DNA of 64,000 bases. Origin: Neobacillus driksii (GTDB taxonomy: Bacteria; Bacillota; Bacilli; Bacillales; Cytobacillaceae). The notes under the pieces are model-generated. The model ran no database searches, was not told the DNA's origin, and saw only the letters and a program-made list of their open reading frames with translations. The first letter of the stretch is position 1. Every line of letters starts with the position of its first letter. The position numbers and the translations under genes were made by a program. The stretch lies in the NCBI RefSeq assembly GCF_013409995.1, contig NZ_JACCBX010000001.1, positions 494,932 to 558,931 of the forward strand. The letters are read 5' to 3'. Below, in pieces: positions 1 through 7,646 of this stretch.

Positions 1-66
1 TTCTTGACTTGTAGGAATATGCGCTAAAACTACAATTGCTTCAATCCCCAATCGATGAATTTCCTC
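1..66 (-). pseudogene. possible N-terminally missing metallophosphatase/5'-nucleotidase fragment, runs off left edge
   Basis: On the minus strand the frame is open from a stop just upstream to the window edge and reads EEIHRLGIEAIVVLAHIPTS near the edge. This resembles the segment IVVLAH-P found in bifunctional 5'-nucleotidase/metallophosphatases. No start codon or N-terminal HTNDLH-like motif precedes it; the frame begins right at the coat-gene terminator. It may be a remnant of a decayed gene or chance. Function is inferred from about 20 residues only. Confidence 0.28.
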
Positions 67-70
67 AAAA

Positions 71-118
71 CAAAAGCCATTCTTCTCCTGGGTTTAAAGG
101 AAGAAAGAATGGCTTTTG
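71..118 (-). terminator. Rho-independent terminator of the CotF-like gene
   Basis: A perfect 14-bp stem (71-84 with 105-118) with a 20-nt loop lies directly after the stop codon of the coat gene. It is followed on the minus strand by a T-rich stretch. Confidence 0.8.
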
Positions 119-120
119 TT

Positions 121-807
121 TTAATGTGGCATATTGTTGTTCATATTCATATTATTATTTGGCATTTGTCCCATTGGCTGTCCCATCATTTGACCTTGTG
201 CAGGTGCGAATGCATTTCTGTAAGTATTCATGTCCTGCTCAGCAAGCTGAGGCACCTGATAGTAATGGTGTTTATTTTGATAAATAGAGAGTTCATAGCC
301 CATTTCTATGCAATTTGGTATGGAATCTGCAAGCACACGGCGAACAACTGGATTCGTTGTTTCTAGTGCTGCCATCGTTTTCATCGAAGCACCTGCTTTA
401 CAAGACGCCAGCATACAGTGAGAAATGTACTCATCATTAATTTCTGATACAGATTGCCAAGGTTTCTTTGGCTGGGTTGGCTTCATACCATAAATGAAGT
501 CATTCCCTTGGTTCATCATATATTTTGAAGTAGGGTGCGATGGGTTTTGTCCCGTTTTAAAACATTCCACTGTGATGTTATATTCATCCTGCATAAATTT
601 ATATTGGCGATCGAGAATGTCCATTAATTCGGGGTCTTTTACATGTTGACGTAATAGCATGTAGGAATTCATCGTACCAATTGCTGCACCTAATACTTCA
701 TTTAAATCAATTACCTCATGACCTCCATGATTAAGTTGTGGAGGTACATTCCCTGTATGCATGTTTTGGTGCATTTGTCCTTGTTGACCTTGTTGGTTTT
801 GCATCAT
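121..807 (-). CDS. CotF-family spore coat protein
   Basis: A 228-residue protein with a Gln/Met/His-rich N-terminus (1-30), a helical CotF-type domain (about 33-185, EVLGAAIGTMNSY, LRQHVKDPELMDILDRQ, a ferritin-like helical bundle in this family) and an Asn/Met/Gln-rich tail. The family is known from spore coats of Bacillaceae; the exact role of this paralogue is not known. The start is the first of two ATG codons behind AGGAGGAGAAG. It is divergent from the encapsulin operon, with a 164-bp gap that holds a small ATAAC-N7-GTTAT inverted repeat (831-847) but no clear operator. The function in the coat is inferred from the family. Confidence 0.8.
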   Translation of the reverse strand: MMQNQQGQQGQMHQNMHTGNVPPQLNHGGHEVIDLNEVLGAAIGTMNSYMLLRQHVKDPELMDILDRQYKFMQDEYNITVECFKTGQNPSHPTSKYMMNQGNDFIYGMKPTQPKKPWQSVSEINDEYISHCMLASCKAGASMKTMAALETTNPVVRRVLADSIPNCIEMGYELSIYQNKHHYYQVPQLAEQDMNTYRNAFAPAQGQMMGQPMGQMPNNNMNMNNNMPH

Positions 808-971
808 ATTCTTCTCCTCCTAATTGATTGATAACAGCCATAGTTATTATGTTTCAATCGACCAGAGTTATTCAGATTAACCATTTGTTCAAAAGATTGT
901 AATGTAATGGTTTTAGAAAAAACAAACAACGTCAATAATGACAGGTAGTGAGTATAGGAGGTGCTTGAGAA

Positions 972-1541
972 GTGCAAGAAGAACTAAAGATTTTTTATAA
1001 GATATTTACAACAACCAAAGATGCAATTGAAAAATTTATGAACATGCTTGACCCGGTCATTCAAAATGCGGCAGATGAACATGAGAGACTGTATTATCAC
1101 CATATTTATGAAGAAGAGGAACAGCGTCTATCCCGTTTAGTCGTACTGATCCCACTCATTCAAAAATTTCAACAAGCCAAAGATCAAAAAGAGTTTTCTC
1201 CAGCCAACAATGAATTCAATCGACTTTTACAGGAACTTAACCTTGAAAAGTTTGGTTTACATAATTTTGTCGAACACCTGGATTTAGCACTATTTCGCTT
1301 CACGGATGAAGACCGAAGCAGTCTATTAAATAGTTTAAGGGAAGTATCATATAAGGATTATCAGCAGGTTAAACAAATGCTAATTGATATTAATGGTCGA
1401 TTTGACACCAACTTTGTTGACCCACATGCCCATCATGATGAGCACCATGATCATTTAGACCGGTCACAAACAGTGACAGTTGTAACCCATGCTCCTCAGA
1501 TTAAACAGAGAAGAGGATTTACGGTGGGAAGCTTAATCTAA
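972..1541 (+). CDS. IMEF-type ferritin-like encapsulin cargo protein
   Basis: 189 residues. This is the iron-mineralising encapsulin-associated firmicute (IMEF) cargo, a ferroxidase-like protein packed inside the encapsulin shell. Visible are an acidic/His metal-site helix (ADEHERLYYHHIYEEEEQR, about 34-52), a second helix with LHNFVEHLDL (96-105), a His/Asp-rich linker (PHAHHDEHHDHLD, 151-163) and the C-terminal targeting peptide GFTVGSLI (182-189). The start is GTG, about 9 nt after AGGAGGTG. It is the first gene of an operon, 20 bp before the shell gene. By analogy with the Quasibacillus thermotolerans system it oxidises Fe(II) and seeds a large iron core; here that role is inferred. Confidence 0.9.
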   Translation: MQEELKIFYKIFTTTKDAIEKFMNMLDPVIQNAADEHERLYYHHIYEEEEQRLSRLVVLIPLIQKFQQAKDQKEFSPANNEFNRLLQELNLEKFGLHNFVEHLDLALFRFTDEDRSSLLNSLREVSYKDYQQVKQMLIDINGRFDTNFVDPHAHHDEHHDHLDRSQTVTVVTHAPQIKQRRGFTVGSLI

Positions 1542-1561
1542 GGAAAAGAGAGGATAGACCA

Positions 1562-2410
1562 ATGAATAAATTACAATTATATCCGGATTCACCGTTATCG
1601 AGCCAAGAGTTTACGCAACTGGATCAGACAGTGATAGATGCTGCACGAAGACAGCTGGTGGGCCGCCGTTTTATTGAATTATATGGCCCGTTGGGGCGTG
1701 GCGTACAGAGCATTTTTAATGACATTTTTTCAGAAAACTTAGAAGCAAAAATGGATTTTCAGGGATCCTTCGATACAGATATTGAAGCAAGTAAAAGGGT
1801 AAACTATACCATTCCATTGCTTTATAAAGACTTCGTGTTATATTGGCGTGATTTGGATCAGGCAAAGGTTTTAGACATACCGATTGATTTTTCAGCGGCA
1901 GCTAATGCAGCTCGAGATGTTGCGATCCTAGAAGATCAGATGATCTTTAATGGAACCAAGGAATTTGATATTCCTGGATTAATGAATGTACCTGGGCGTT
2001 TAACACATTTGATTGGTGAATGGTATGAATCCGGAAATGCCTTCCAGGATATCGTAGACGCAAGAAATAAACTTTTAGAAATGAATCACAATGGACCATT
2101 CGCTCTTGTACTATCTCCGCAGCTTTACTCACTTATTCATCGTGTCCACCGTGATACAAACGTATTAGAAATTGAACATATTCGAGAATTAGTAACAGAT
2201 GGGGTGTTCCAATCACCTGTTTTAAAGGGAAGATCGGGTGTGTTGCTAAATACAGGGAAAAATAATCTCGATTTGGCTATCTCAGAAGACTTTGATACGG
2301 CATACCTGGGTGTAGAAGGGATGAACCATCCATTCCGTGTTTACGAAACGGTTGTTTTGCGAATTAAACGTCCTTCTGCCATTTGCACGTTAGAATCCAT
2401 GGGGGATTAA
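1562..2410 (+). CDS. Family 1 encapsulin shell protein
   Basis: 282 residues, a normal length for the linocin-M18/encapsulin family with HK97 capsid fold. The N-terminal segment (LSSQEFTQLDQTVIDAARRQ, about 13-32) is the part that binds cargo peptides on the inner face; GRRFIELYGPLGRGVQS (35-51) is strongly family-like, followed by the E-loop and the P and A domains. The stop TAA overlaps the ATG of the ferredoxin by one base, so translation is probably coupled. Relatives with IMEF cargo form large T=4 iron-storage compartments; shell size here cannot be read from sequence. Confidence 0.95.
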   Translation: MNKLQLYPDSPLSSQEFTQLDQTVIDAARRQLVGRRFIELYGPLGRGVQSIFNDIFSENLEAKMDFQGSFDTDIEASKRVNYTIPLLYKDFVLYWRDLDQAKVLDIPIDFSAAANAARDVAILEDQMIFNGTKEFDIPGLMNVPGRLTHLIGEWYESGNAFQDIVDARNKLLEMNHNGPFALVLSPQLYSLIHRVHRDTNVLEIEHIRELVTDGVFQSPVLKGRSGVLLNTGKNNLDLAISEDFDTAYLGVEGMNHPFRVYETVVLRIKRPSAICTLESMGD

Positions 2411-2757
2411 TGAACAATCGTGTATTCACGGTCGGATCCCTGATTCCAGGCAGGTTGATTGTAAAACATCCAGCACCAGAACGGACCGAGAGAAAAATAA
2501 TCAAGGCAGAAGGCATAATCGTTGAGCAAAACGGTAAAAGGATGGAAATTTACCCTGTTAAAGGAAAGTTATTGGATGTTGCATTGAGTCAAGGTGAGCC
2601 AATTCAATATAAATGCCGCAAAGGAACGTGCGGACAATGTACAGTTAAAGTAGTAAAAGCTCCAGGATTATCTTTTCCAAACGAACAAGAGAAGAAGAAG
2701 CTAAAGAATGAAATAACAAACGGGTATCGCTTGGCTTGTCAGGCTGACATACTATGA
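2410..2757 (+). CDS. [2Fe-2S] ferredoxin with N-terminal encapsulin-targeting peptide
   Basis: 115 residues. Residues 5-11 (VFTVGSLI region) repeat the targeting peptide of the IMEF cargo, followed by a linker and a plant-type ferredoxin fold with cluster ligands Cys69, Cys74, Cys77 and Cys110 (C-x4-C-x2-C-x32-C). The ATG shares a base with the shell-gene stop, so this start is preferred over an upstream in-frame one. Ferredoxins of IMEF operons have been proposed to reduce stored ferric iron for release; here the packing is inferred from the peptide and the electron role from the cluster motif. Confidence 0.9.
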   Translation: MNNRVFTVGSLIPGRLIVKHPAPERTERKIIKAEGIIVEQNGKRMEIYPVKGKLLDVALSQGEPIQYKCRKGTCGQCTVKVVKAPGLSFPNEQEKKKLKNEITNGYRLACQADIL

Positions 2758-2803
2758 AACATTACGGTTAAAAGCAGGTTTGCAGAATTATTCACGCAAA
2801 AAA

Positions 2804-2836
2804 ACGAGGTCCATTTAACAGGACCTCGTTCTTTTT
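2804..2836. terminator. bidirectional terminator between ferredoxin and convergent gene
   Basis: Stem ACGAGGTCC (2804-2812) pairs with 2821-2829 around an 8-nt loop, with A-rich sequence before and T-rich sequence after. It serves the encapsulin operon on the plus strand and the convergent hypothetical gene on the minus strand. Confidence 0.85.
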
Positions 2837-3299
2837 ATGCTAATTTTATAATTTTGTCTTCCACTGGGAATGGAAGTGAAATATTGTGTTTGTTTAATTC
2901 ATTTATACTGATATCCTGAACCAGTCTCAATGCTTCCTTTTTAAAGGTCTTTGTTACGAATCCAGCGTTTACTTCACATAACTTTTGCAGGTATTGTAAG
3001 GTATCGCGGACCAGCATTTGCTTAATAAAAGTGTTATTCAGCTGGCAGATTAATTTATGCTCTAAGCCTTTAATAACAGCAATTTGATCCACATGGACAA
3101 TAATGTTTTGTCCTTCACCGTCGATAAAACCGACAGAAACAAATTGACCTTTAGAGAAATCAACATTCGTAAACACTGGGTTTAGATAGGTTTCACCGGA
3201 AGATAGACGGATAGAGTCTGCTTCTGCAGCACCACCAATTTTCCTTTGATTTGCAATAACCGTATGAATATCCTTTAACCCGAATAGCATGTTAAACAT
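2835..3299 (-). CDS. hypothetical protein, Fur-box controlled
   Basis: A 154-residue soluble protein beginning MFNMLFGLKDIH; not recognised. The ATG at 3299 is chosen because GGGGGG lies 7 nt upstream; a longer reading frame starting nearer 3368 would run across the Fur box. No signal peptide, membrane span, cysteine cluster or His-rich stretch is seen. The middle (VFTNVDFSKGQFVSVGFIDGEG) looks like a small beta-rich fold and the C-terminal half is helical. It is convergent with the encapsulin ferredoxin and has an iron-type operator, which suggests an iron-starvation role; that is inference. Confidence 0.75.
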   Translation of the reverse strand: MFNMLFGLKDIHTVIANQRKIGGAAEADSIRLSSGETYLNPVFTNVDFSKGQFVSVGFIDGEGQNIIVHVDQIAVIKGLEHKLICQLNNTFIKQMLVRDTLQYLQKLCEVNAGFVTKTFKKEALRLVQDISINELNKHNISLPFPVEDKIIKLA

Positions 3300-3352
3300 A
3301 ATGATGATCCCCCCATTTCCGAAGTTGTTTATATAAATGATTTTATAGATAA

Positions 3353-3367
3353 TGAGAATCATTGTCA
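3353..3367 (-). promoter_or_regulatory. Fur box upstream of the hypothetical gene
   Basis: TGAGAATCATTGTCA matches the 7-1-7 Fur consensus TGATAATNATTATCA at all but two positions and sits 54 bp upstream of the ATG at 3299. An extended 19-mer (3348-3366) also matches the classic GATAAT-type box with two differences. Confidence 0.75.
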
Positions 3368-3438
3368 ATGGGATTTTATAGTCTAATTTTGATGGTTATA
3401 CGAAGCTAAATAATGGAAAACTCTCTATAAAGACGGGC

Positions 3439-4080
3439 TCAAAGAGACAATGAAAGTATCGATATATGTATTATTGAGAGAAACGAAAGGAAAGCCAAAC
3501 TGGCGATTAGAGAAACTAGCAGTTTTATTTTTAATCTTAAAATGAAAGGAAATAAAAAGGAGGCTAATATACTAAACCAAGCAATTACTGTTACAATAAT
3601 AAAGGTATTTAGTACGAGATGGGATGGTTGACCCACGTAAACTAGTCCACCTAAAATAACGCTACCCGCAAGTGGAACCAAAAAGTCATAGCTCTTGTTT
3701 ATAACAGGTACACTCCCAAGTTCTACTGATTTTTTCGAAAGCAGTGGATAAATAAAATAAGGGAGTACGAATCCAAAGGAAATACCAGTCATTAATCTCC
3801 GAGTATTATTGGAATCGAACAGCTGTGTATACGACCCAAGACCGTCTATTATTAATGGAACAAGAAATAACAGAAGTAAGAAGCTTATCTTAATAGAAGG
3901 TATCGTTACATTCTGTTTTTGTTTTGAAAAATGTAAATAAATGAGTGTGGAAAAAATGCCTATATAGATCCCAGTATCTCTTGCGCAAACTGCCATGACC
4001 TCACCGGATATATGTAGCGATCTTGCATCTATTTGATGACAAATCGCCCTGCCGAAAAAATTCAATAATTCATTAAGCAA
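3439..4080 (-). CDS. DUF2085 membrane protein
   Basis: 213 residues, about five membrane segments. The N-terminal part has the DUF2085 hallmark: CHQ (about 14-16) followed by VCARDTGIYIG, a Cys/His pair usually thought to bind metal or a cofactor. The preferred start is TTG at 4080 because AGGAG lies 9 nt before it; a GTG nine bases further up would be too close to that site. Function of the family is not known. It lies downstream of the small membrane-protein gene on the same strand. Confidence 0.75.
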   Translation of the reverse strand: MLNELLNFFGRAICHQIDARSLHISGEVMAVCARDTGIYIGIFSTLIYLHFSKQKQNVTIPSIKISFLLLLFLVPLIIDGLGSYTQLFDSNNTRRLMTGISFGFVLPYFIYPLLSKKSVELGSVPVINKSYDFLVPLAGSVILGGLVYVGQPSHLVLNTFIIVTVIAWFSILASFLFPFILRLKIKLLVSLIASLAFLSFLSIIHISILSLSL

Positions 4081-4100
4081 TAAAATCACTCCTACAACTA

Positions 4101-4132
4101 AGAACCCAATTCTATTATTTGAACTGGGTTCT
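4101..4132 (-). terminator. hairpin between two minus-strand genes
   Basis: AGAACCCA (4101-4108) pairs with TGGGTTCT (4125-4132). No T tract follows on either strand, so it may be an intercistronic RNA-stabilising hairpin rather than a true terminator. Confidence 0.45.
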
Positions 4133-4139
4133 CATTAAA

Positions 4140-4358
4140 TTAGTACGTCATAAAGGCAGGGATAATGGAAAGGGCTGAGGCGGCAAACCAGCAAATACAA
4201 CTAAGGACAATGGAAACAATACCAACGATTAAACAGGTTTTTCCGATAGCTTTTTTGTCTAAATCTTGATCATTCATCCAAACGATCCCCAGGATGATTC
4301 CCACAACAGGTATGATAAAGGACAAAATGTATAATAGTGCTCTTTGGCCTCCCGACAA
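4140..4358 (-). CDS. small two-span membrane protein
   Basis: 72 residues with two hydrophobic segments (about 8-27 and 40-68) separated by the charged turn NDQDLDKKAIGKTC. It resembles the C-terminal membrane part of small DUF4190-like proteins (YILSFIIPVVGIILG then GKTCLIVGI). TTG start behind GGAGGGGAT. Role unknown; possibly cotranscribed with the DUF2085 gene. Confidence 0.6.
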   Translation of the reverse strand: MSGGQRALLYILSFIIPVVGIILGIVWMNDQDLDKKAIGKTCLIVGIVSIVLSCICWFAASALSIIPAFMTY

Positions 4359-4484
4359 ATACTATCCCCTCCGCTTAAAAAAATGCCACCCATAGTAAAT
4401 TTCATACTCTTTGAATATGTATGATGAGAAGAGGGGGATATTGCCTGTCTCTTTATGAAATTTCCCTACAGGTCCCCAGGTCTA

Positions 4485-4518
4485 AAGTCTGAATCTTTTT
4501 CTTAAAAGATTCAGACTT
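4485..4518. repeat. 15-bp perfect inverted repeat (hairpin)
   Basis: AAGTCTGAATCTTTT (4485-4499) and its exact complement (4504-4518) flank a 4-nt loop. It sits in the 246-bp gap between divergent genes, upstream of a TATAAT (4546-4551) that probably serves the next gene. A second inverted pair, AAATTTCATA at 4397-4406 and 4454-4463, lies beside it. There is no T tract; function unknown. Confidence 0.7.
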
Positions 4519-4604
4519 AAAAGTAACAATCATGTACATATTTGTTATAATAAAGTTATTACATAGTTCATCAGGACATAAAAAATGGGGTTTGGTAAAT
4601 TCAT

Positions 4605-5606
4605 ATGATAAATAAACTTATACAAAGCAGCGGTTTTAAAAGAATTTCGATTTTTGTCTTACTCGCATTAGTTCTATACGGACTAAAAGATATGATTAAT
4701 TTAATTCTATTTACGTTTATTTTCACCTTTTTAATGGACCGGTTAGTAATATTCTTGAATAGAAAGATACCGCTTAATCGAAAAATACTTGTAGTTGCGT
4801 CTTATACTACAATTGTTGGTCTTCTCTCTTATGGACTTGTGAAATATCTGCCAATGATTGTTGGTGAAATAACGGCACTCATTAAGCAAATAACAGCATT
4901 CTATACCCAAAAGCATGACAATATCATTTTAAATTATTTGGTTAGCAGACTTGAGGAAATTCAAATTTCGAATTATTTGGAGAGAGGCTTTACCTTTTTA
5001 ATTGCCTATTTTACGGATATTAGTACCTTTGGCTTGCAAATTCTTATTGCTCTTTTAATGAGCTTATTTTACCTATTAGAGAAACCTCGTTTAATTGAAT
5101 TTACGAAAAAATTTAAAACGAGTAAAATAGCTTCTATTTATGCAGAAATAGAATTTTTCTCACTAAAATTCGTCGGTACCTTTGGAAAGGTAATCGAAGC
5201 GCAATTAATTATTGCTGTCGTTAACTGTATTCTAACAACTATTGCATTATGGATTTTTGGGTTTCCACAATTAGGTGGACTGTCGATCATGATTCTATTC
5301 CTGGGCTTGATTCCTGTGGCAGGGGTTATCATTTCCCTTATTCCACTTGTCATTATCGGGTATAGTATCGGCGGAATTATGACTGTTTTATATGTATTTA
5401 TCGCCATAATGATTATCCATGCAATCGAAGCCTATATTTTGAATCCGAATTTGATGTCGTCAAAAACAAATTTACCTGTCTTCTATACTTTCCTGGTATT
5501 AATCTTTTCTGAACATTTCTTCGGAGTTTGGGGTTTAATCATTGGTATTCCGGTCTTTGTTTTCATATTGGATGTTTTAGAAGTAACAGATCATAAAAAA
5601 GTGTAG
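4605..5606 (+). CDS. AI-2E family transporter (DUF20 permease)
   Basis: 333 residues, about eight membrane helices in the pattern of the AI-2E/UPF0118 family: an N-terminal pair (about 12-45), a loop-rich middle (100-190) and a C-terminal block with FLGLIPVAGVIISLIPLVIIG and FGVWGLIIGIPVF. Family members range from autoinducer exporters to Na+/H+ antiporters, so the substrate is open. It is followed 11 bp later by a small gene and probably cotranscribed with it. Confidence 0.8.
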   Translation: MINKLIQSSGFKRISIFVLLALVLYGLKDMINLILFTFIFTFLMDRLVIFLNRKIPLNRKILVVASYTTIVGLLSYGLVKYLPMIVGEITALIKQITAFYTQKHDNIILNYLVSRLEEIQISNYLERGFTFLIAYFTDISTFGLQILIALLMSLFYLLEKPRLIEFTKKFKTSKIASIYAEIEFFSLKFVGTFGKVIEAQLIIAVVNCILTTIALWIFGFPQLGGLSIMILFLGLIPVAGVIISLIPLVIIGYSIGGIMTVLYVFIAIMIIHAIEAYILNPNLMSSKTNLPVFYTFLVLIFSEHFFGVWGLIIGIPVFVFILDVLEVTDHKKV

Positions 5607-5617
5607 AAGGTGATGTA

Positions 5618-5851
5618 ATGAGCGAATGCAAACTTAATCATTCACAGGAAGATGTAAGGAATAAGTATGAATCACAAGAGGCATTTCTTCCGGATGACAT
5701 GAAGCCATTATTTGAACAATTCTTCTCCAAAGAACATACACAAGACATATTAAATGAAGTGTTTCATCTGTTGAAAAAATATGACCTAGCTTCAGAAGAA
5801 GATAGAATTGAGAGAAGTAACCGTTTATATATGGTATTGAAAAACGTCTAA
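5618..5851 (+). CDS. small conserved soluble protein
   Basis: 77 residues, acidic and helical, starting MSECKLNHSQ, with no membrane segment or metal motif. AGAAGGTGATGTA precedes the ATG. It is the second gene of the AI-2E-family operon and ends in a terminator. Function not recognised. Confidence 0.6.
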   Translation: MSECKLNHSQEDVRNKYESQEAFLPDDMKPLFEQFFSKEHTQDILNEVFHLLKKYDLASEEDRIERSNRLYMVLKNV

Positions 5852-5856
5852 CTCTC

Positions 5857-5885
5857 AAACCTCCAGCAATGGAGGTTTTTGTTTT
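5857..5885 (+). terminator. Rho-independent terminator
   Basis: AAACCTCC (5857-5864) pairs with GGAGGTTT (5871-5878), 6-nt loop, followed by T-rich sequence. Confidence 0.85.
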
Positions 5886-5984
5886 GGGAAAATCTCTCTT
5901 AGTAGGAAATTAGCTATGTCATGAAAATTACCTTTTTTGAAAATAGTAAAGATAACTATAAATAAAGGAGAAAGAAGGGATATA

Positions 5985-6956
5985 ATGGGAGAATTATTTA
6001 GACTATTAAGGAAAGGTAACAAGTCTGCATTAATTGCAGCCATCGTTAACACAATTATCTCCATCGCTAAAGGTATTGCTTATATGTTTACCGGAAACGT
6101 TGCGATGTTTGCGGAAACGATGCATAGTCTAGGGGATGCTGCAAACCAGTTTTTTGTGTTTATTGGCTCAGCACTAAGCAAGAAATCGCCAACAAATCGC
6201 TTCCCAAATGGATTTGGGCGATTGGTAAACTTAGTGCTATTGGGAGCAGTATTAATTGTAGGTATTATGGCGTTTGAGACAATCCAAGAAGGATATCAGC
6301 ATATTCTACATCCGACTGAATCCGAAGGGTTTTTAATTAATATCGGCGTACTCGCATTTGCACTCATACTTGAAATGTACGTTCTTTATAAAGCCATGAA
6401 GGAAATCATGCATGAAGTTGGTGAACCAGCAAGTGGTCCAAGTGTCATTTTTAAGAGTTTTGCCCATCTCGGCAGAGCTAAGCCAGCAACAAAGCTTGTG
6501 TTTATGGAAGATTTAGTCGCGACAAGCGGTGGCTTAATCGCTATTATCGCTGTCGTGATTTCCCACTTTACTTCTATCCACTGGATTGAAGGAGCTGCTT
6601 CCATTCTCATTGGTTTAATGATGTTCTTCGTTGTCGGCAGAGTCTTTTTGGATAATGCAGCAGGTGTCCTTGGCAGGGCAGATGAGGAGATGGAAGAGAA
6701 GATTGGTCAATTAGTAATGTCTGACCCTGATGTTAAAGATATCCAAGACCTTGCAGTCATTAAGGAAGGGGAAGATTTACATGTGGAATTGGAAATCGAG
6801 ATTGATCCTAGTCTAACGATAGCCGCGGCGGATGATATTAAAGATCGTTTACAAGAGAAGATCATGGCAGAAAAAGGCGTCGTTGATGTCACGATTGAGT
6901 TTGACGAAGAAGATGGAGTAATGTCGTGGAATAGTGATTCCATGGTAAAAAAATAA
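5985..6956 (+). CDS. cation diffusion facilitator family transporter
   Basis: 323 residues. A CDF membrane domain (about 12-235) is followed by a cytoplasmic ferredoxin-like regulatory domain (about 240-310). Helix 2 carries AETMHSLGDAANQ (His47, Asp51) and the second metal site is FMEDLVATSGG (Glu175, Asp176), the variant seen in the YdbO/SLC30A9 branch instead of the usual HxxxD. The ATG at 5985 follows AAAGGAGAAAGAAGGG; an in-frame TTG 48 bp upstream lacks a good site. Probably exports Zn or another divalent metal; the substrate is not proven by sequence. Confidence 0.85.
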   Translation: MGELFRLLRKGNKSALIAAIVNTIISIAKGIAYMFTGNVAMFAETMHSLGDAANQFFVFIGSALSKKSPTNRFPNGFGRLVNLVLLGAVLIVGIMAFETIQEGYQHILHPTESEGFLINIGVLAFALILEMYVLYKAMKEIMHEVGEPASGPSVIFKSFAHLGRAKPATKLVFMEDLVATSGGLIAIIAVVISHFTSIHWIEGAASILIGLMMFFVVGRVFLDNAAGVLGRADEEMEEKIGQLVMSDPDVKDIQDLAVIKEGEDLHVELEIEIDPSLTIAAADDIKDRLQEKIMAEKGVVDVTIEFDEEDGVMSWNSDSMVKK

Positions 6957-6983
6957 AGATAGGCTAGCTACACGCCTATCTTT
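6955..6983. terminator. bidirectional terminator
   Basis: AAAGATAGGC (6955-6964) pairs with GCCTATCTTT (6974-6983). It overlaps both stop codons of the convergent CDF and thioesterase genes. Confidence 0.8.
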
Positions 6984-7494
6984 ATTCCCAAGGTTTTTCA
7001 GTTGTAAAGTAACTCGCAAGTTCTTTACTATTTTTTCGATGTTCTTTCCGTTTTTCGGCTCGATCCTTGCCTGTTTCAAACAGCTTTTTTTCTTCTTCCG
7101 ATTCAGGAACAATCCCAGGAACCTTTGTTGGTTTTCCATTTTTATCCAAAGCGACAAAGGTTAGAAAAGCGGTAGCAGCGATTTTCCGATTACCCGTAAT
7201 TAGATTTTCTGCAATCACCTTGACGAAAACCTCCATTGAACTGGTTCCGGTAAAGGTAACGAAAGATTCAATACATATAGAGTCCTGTTGGGTGATCGGA
7301 CTTAAAAAATCAACTGAGTCTGTTGAGGCGGTAACCACTTCTTTTCTAGCATGCCGTACAGCCGAAATGGAGGCAATCATGTCCATGTCACTCATTAACT
7401 TGCCCCCAAATAAGGTGTTATGATTGTTTACATCATTCGGGAAAATTCGGCCCGTTCTAACCACTCTTGATTCATTACATGTTTTTGCGTCCAT
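6982..7494 (-). CDS. acyl-CoA thioesterase, YkhA type
   Basis: 170 residues. A single hotdog domain (about 8-125) with the family segment HNTLFGGKLMSDMDMIASISAVRH, in which the Asn/Gly-Gly and Asp are conserved in cytosolic acyl-CoA hydrolases, and a charged C-terminal tail. It hydrolyses acyl-CoA to free acid and CoA. ATG follows GAGGAAGAAA. Monocistronic; it ends in the shared terminator. Confidence 0.85.
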   Translation of the reverse strand: MDAKTCNESRVVRTGRIFPNDVNNHNTLFGGKLMSDMDMIASISAVRHARKEVVTASTDSVDFLSPITQQDSICIESFVTFTGTSSMEVFVKVIAENLITGNRKIAATAFLTFVALDKNGKPTKVPGIVPESEEEKKLFETGKDRAEKRKEHRKNSKELASYFTTEKPWE

Positions 7495-7646
7495 TTTCTT
7501 CCTCCATACCTAAGATAAATTTATTTTAAACTAGAATTATAGTCCATAATCATTTAAAAGGAAAAGAATAGAGTTCAAAAATTAAGCAAACAATAAGCAA
7601 TTATGATAAATTACATTTATGTATACATAGAATGGAGGTTCAACAT

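Noticed and set aside
808..971. Search for a Fur box upstream of the encapsulin operon
   Set aside because: Only a weak ATAAC-N7-GTTAT inverted repeat; no match to the 7-1-7 pattern.
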